Shown here: piece after piece, positions 31,708-34,195 of the stretch
Layout of the letters: each line of letters begins with the position of its first letter
How positions within the stretch are numbered: position 1 is the first letter of the stretch
DNA from: CAYMRB01 sp964392615
GTDB lineage: Bacteria > Planctomycetota > UBA8108
Direction: 5' to 3'
DNA length: 34,195 nt
NCBI GenBank assembly: GCA_964392615.1
Contig: CAYMRB010000048.1
Coordinates: 1 to 34,195 of the forward strand
Notes under the pieces: generated by a model
The model's input: only the letters and a program-made list of their open reading frames with translations
The model's database searches: none
Told to the model about the DNA's origin: nothing
Made by a program: the position numbers and the translations under genes

Positions 31708-34195
31708 ATGAGAACGAACCGACTCTGCGTCGCGCTGGCGGCGTGTTCCCTGCTGGCGTCGGCCGCGGCCGGGCTTCGCGCCCAAGAGGAGTACGTCGAC
31801 CTCGTCACGGCCGCCGAGCCCGTGGCCTACTACCGCTTCGAGGAGGTCGACGGCGATACGGTCGTCGAGGACTCCAGCGGCAACCTCCACGATAGCCTGG
31901 CGATCACCAACGCCGCCCTCGGCGCGACGGGTGTCGTCGGCAACGCGGTCGAGTTCGGCGGCGACGCGACGATCGAGCTCGACCTGCAGCTCGACATGGC
32001 CGACCCGGAGGGCGACGGTGCCGGCGTCGGCAACGACGACTTCAGCATCGAGGCGTTCGTGCGCGGTGAGGTGCTCACGCCGCCGAACGTCATCCTGTCG
32101 CAGCAGGACGGCCTCGGGCTCGGGCGATCGAACCTGCTGTTCACGCAGCCTACCGGCTCGATCGGCGCGTATATCGGCGGCGCGACGACGCCGTCGTCGG
32201 TGATCCCGGAGATGGGCACCTGGTACCACGTCGTGCTGACGTACGACGGCGGCTTCGGCCTCGAAACGCTGCGCGTGTACGTCAACGGAACGCTCGTCGG
32301 AACGAGCGGCCAGCTCGCCGAGGCCGCCGACGGCAATTGGATCATCGGGGCGCACAAGAGCGGCTTGAACTCGTTCTTCACGGGACTCCTCGACGAGCTG
32401 GCGTTCTACGACTATCGAATCGACGACCCGGACGGCGATGACGACACGGCCGACTCGGTCATCGAGAGCCATGTCGACGCGGCGTTCGGCGAGGATCTGC
32501 CGTGTCTCTCGCTCGATCTCCTGTGCACGGTCGTCGATGATTTCGTCGAGCTCCAGTTGACCGCCGCGCCGGCGGATTGTCCGTGCGAGACGGTCGACAT
32601 CTCGATCGACGACGTCGAGGTCATGTCGGTTCCCTTGGATGATTTCATCGAGGTGCCGCTCCCCGACATGTGCCCGTCGGATACCGAGCACGTCATCACC
32701 GTGGCCTGCCCGGACGGCGTTTCGGCCTCGTGCACGTTCCTGTGCCCGTTCGATCCGTGCTCGACGCTCGACGTCGGCTGTCGCGTCACCGACGCGGGTA
32801 TGGTGCGCGTCGAGATCGGGGAGCTACCCGACGACTGCGGCTGCGATCAGCTCGATCTGTCGATCGACGGCGAGGCGGTCACCACAGTCGATCTTCCCGT
32901 CGACGGCGTCGTCGAAGTTCCGCTGCCCGAGGACTGCGAGCCCGGAAGCGGGCACGTGCTCGGCGTCGCGTGTAGCCCCGACGGTCCGCAGGCCTCGTGC
33001 GACTTCCGCTGTCCGGGAGCCGAAGATGTGTACGCCGACACGATCCTCGACGATGAGCCGGTCGCCTACTACCGCTTCGAAGAGGAGGAAGGCGACGAGG
33101 CGATCGAGGACGTGACCGGCAACGGACACGACAGCGTCGCGATCAACCTCGCCGTGCTGGGGGCCGGGGGCTTCCTCGGCAACGCCGTCGAGCTGCTCGG
33201 CGACACGTCGATCGAGCTCAATCTGCAGCTCGATCCCGCGGACTCGGAGGGCGACGGTCCGGGCGTCGGCCTCGACGATTGGAGCGTCGAGGCGTTCGTG
33301 CGGCCGGAGATCGTCGTGCAGGCCGTGATCCTGTCGCAGCAGGACGGCATCGGACTCGGGCGGTCGAATCTGCTGATGACGAACGCCGCGGGCGCGCCGT
33401 TCGGCTCGTTCCTGGGCGGTGCGACGACGCCGTCGTCGGTGATTCCGGAGGCCGGCAGGTGGCACCACCTCGTGCTGACCTACGATGGCGGTCTCGGGCT
33501 CGAGACGATTCGCATCTACGTCGACGGCGAGCTCGTCGGGACGAGTGGACAGATCGCCGAGAGCGCGACGGGCAATTGGATCATCGGTTCGCACAAGAGC
33601 GGTACGCGCCAGTTCCTCACCGGTCTCATCGACGAGCTGTCGTTCTGGGACTACCGCTTGGACGATCCGGACGGCGACGACGAGATGGATGACTCGCTGG
33701 TCGCGGGCCACTACGAGGCCGCGGGCGGCGTGTTGCCCGAGGACTGCACCGAGCTCCAGCTCGCGTGCAGCGTCGTCGGCGACAACGTGCGCGCCGAGGT
33801 GACGCGCTTGCCGGAGGGTTGCGAGTGCACGGCGGTCGACCTCTACATCGATGACGTGCCCGCCGGGGCGACCGAGCTGCCGGCAGATGGTGTCGTCGAG
33901 TTGCCGCTGCCCGCGGACTGCGCGCCGGGAAGCGAGCACGTGCTGGCGGTCGTCTGCAGCGCGACCGGGACGGCGGCCGAGTGCACGTTCACATGTCCGG
34001 GTGGCGACGGCGTCGGGCCGTTCGTGCGCGGCGACTGCAACGGTGACGGCAACGTCGTCGGCCAGGTCGGTGACGCGGTGTACGTGTTGAACTTCAACTT
34101 CACCGGCGGTCCGGTCCCCGTCTGCATGGCCGCCTGCGATTCCAACGGCGACGGCAACGTCATCGGCCAGGTCGGCGATGCGATCTACACGCTGA
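31708..34195 (+). CDS. secreted double-LamG protein with three eight-cysteine modules, C-terminus off window
   Basis: Partial gene: 829 codons from the ATG at 31708, still open at the right edge. AAGGAG at 31695-31700 lies 7 bases upstream; signal peptide about 1-27 (ending GLRAQ). Paralogue of the protein at 28704-31568 with rearranged order: LamG (27-262), two cysteine modules (about 264-435), second LamG (437-680), one module (about 681-766), then a dockerin-like tail from about residue 770. LamG copies share AYYRFEE, SSGNLHDS/TGNGHDS, a W-x-x-G-A/S-H-K core and DDPDGDDD turns. The tail differs from all others here: GDCNGDGNVVGQVGDAVYVL and later GDGNVIGQVGDAIYTL carry two extra residues after the calcium loop in both repeats. 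Predicted role is extracellular glycan or protein binding. The 31569-31707 gap holds the hairpin noted above and no recognised promoter. Confidence 0.82.
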   Translation, partial: MRTNRLCVALAACSLLASAAAGLRAQEEYVDLVTAAEPVAYYRFEEVDGDTVVEDSSGNLHDSLAITNAALGATGVVGNAVEFGGDATIELDLQLDMADPEGDGAGVGNDDFSIEAFVRGEVLTPPNVILSQQDGLGLGRSNLLFTQPTGSIGAYIGGATTPSSVIPEMGTWYHVVLTYDGGFGLETLRVYVNGTLVGTSGQLAEAADGNWIIGAHKSGLNSFFTGLLDELAFYDYRIDDPDGDDDTADSVIESHVDAAFGEDLPCLSLDLLCTVVDDFVELQLTAAPADCPCETVDISIDDVEVMSVPLDDFIEVPLPDMCPSDTEHVITVACPDGVSASCTFLCPFDPCSTLDVGCRVTDAGMVRVEIGELPDDCGCDQLDLSIDGEAVTTVDLPVDGVVEVPLPEDCEPGSGHVLGVACSPDGPQASCDFRCPGAEDVYADTILDDEPVAYYRFEEEEGDEAIEDVTGNGHDSVAINLAVLGAGGFLGNAVELLGDTSIELNLQLDPADSEGDGPGVGLDDWSVEAFVRPEIVVQAVILSQQDGIGLGRSNLLMTNAAGAPFGSFLGGATTPSSVIPEAGRWHHLVLTYDGGLGLETIRIYVDGELVGTSGQIAESATGNWIIGSHKSGTRQFLTGLIDELSFWDYRLDDPDGDDEMDDSLVAGHYEAAGGVLPEDCTELQLACSVVGDNVRAEVTRLPEGCECTAVDLYIDDVPAGATELPADGVVELPLPADCAPGSEHVLAVVCSATGTAAECTFTCPGGDGVGPFVRGDCNGDGNVVGQVGDAVYVLNFNFTGGPVPVCMAACDSNGDGNVIGQVGDAIYTL

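Noticed and set aside
1..34195. Mobile elements, CRISPR arrays, tRNA or rRNA genes
   Set aside because: No transposase or integrase motifs, no regularly spaced direct repeats with spacers, and no cloverleaf or rRNA-like stretch was recognised by eye; a covariance-model scan would settle the RNA question.

Overview
The window reads as chromosomal DNA of a GC-rich, probably aquatic member of the Planctomycetota. Direct signs are high GC with strong third-position GC, many exported proteins, four sulfatase loci (three intact, one decayed), Tat-type leaders on Gfo/Idh/MocA and aldo/keto reductases, and a recurrent duplicated EF-hand (dockerin-like) C-terminus of the form F-x-R-G-D-x-N-x-D-G. That combination of families is established for planctomycetes; the exact taxon is inference. 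No RNA gene, transposase, integrase or CRISPR array was seen.

Layout. 1-255 (-): start of a PQQ-type beta-propeller protein, running off the left edge. 378-6906 (+): a glycan-processing gene run: a sulfatase fused to a sialidase-like propeller, the wreck of a second sulfatase, a Gfo/Idh/MocA oxidoreductase, an aldo/keto reductase and a SASA-type acetylesterase. 7020-10000 (+): a truncated signal-peptide/dockerin stub, then a secreted protein with three F-type (fucolectin) domains. Two hairpins separate it from a convergent minus-strand pair (13463-10110): a PL11 rhamnogalacturonan lyase and a second Gfo/Idh/MocA oxidoreductase. 13574-17979 (+): an anchored protein of unknown function and a large secreted CotH-kinase/lamin-tail protein.

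25341-17990 (-): a secreted sulfatase, a very large carbohydrate-sensor histidine kinase (CBM9-like domain, 14-repeat propeller, Y_Y_Y, kinase) and its NarL/LuxR-type response regulator, tightly packed as one likely operon. 25588-34195 (+), divergent from it: a sulfatase with a thrombospondin type-3 linker, then two paralogous LamG proteins containing a previously unfamiliar eight-cysteine module; the last runs off the right edge.

Working model (inference): this is a polysaccharide-utilisation-like island for complex sulfated, fucosylated, acetylated or pectin-like glycans. The propeller sensor kinase would detect a released glycan outside the cytoplasmic membrane and induce the divergent sulfatase genes. 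Secreted lectin, LamG, sulfatase and CotH proteins share the dockerin-like tail, which suggests common surface display or assembly, although no cohesin gene is visible. The Gfo/Idh/MocA and aldo/keto enzymes would process the released sugars. The most notable points are the eight-cysteine module, the shared C-terminal tag on six intact genes and one remnant, the graded triple F-type lectin, the sulfatase-sialidase fusion and the sensor kinase with its own carbohydrate-binding-like front end.
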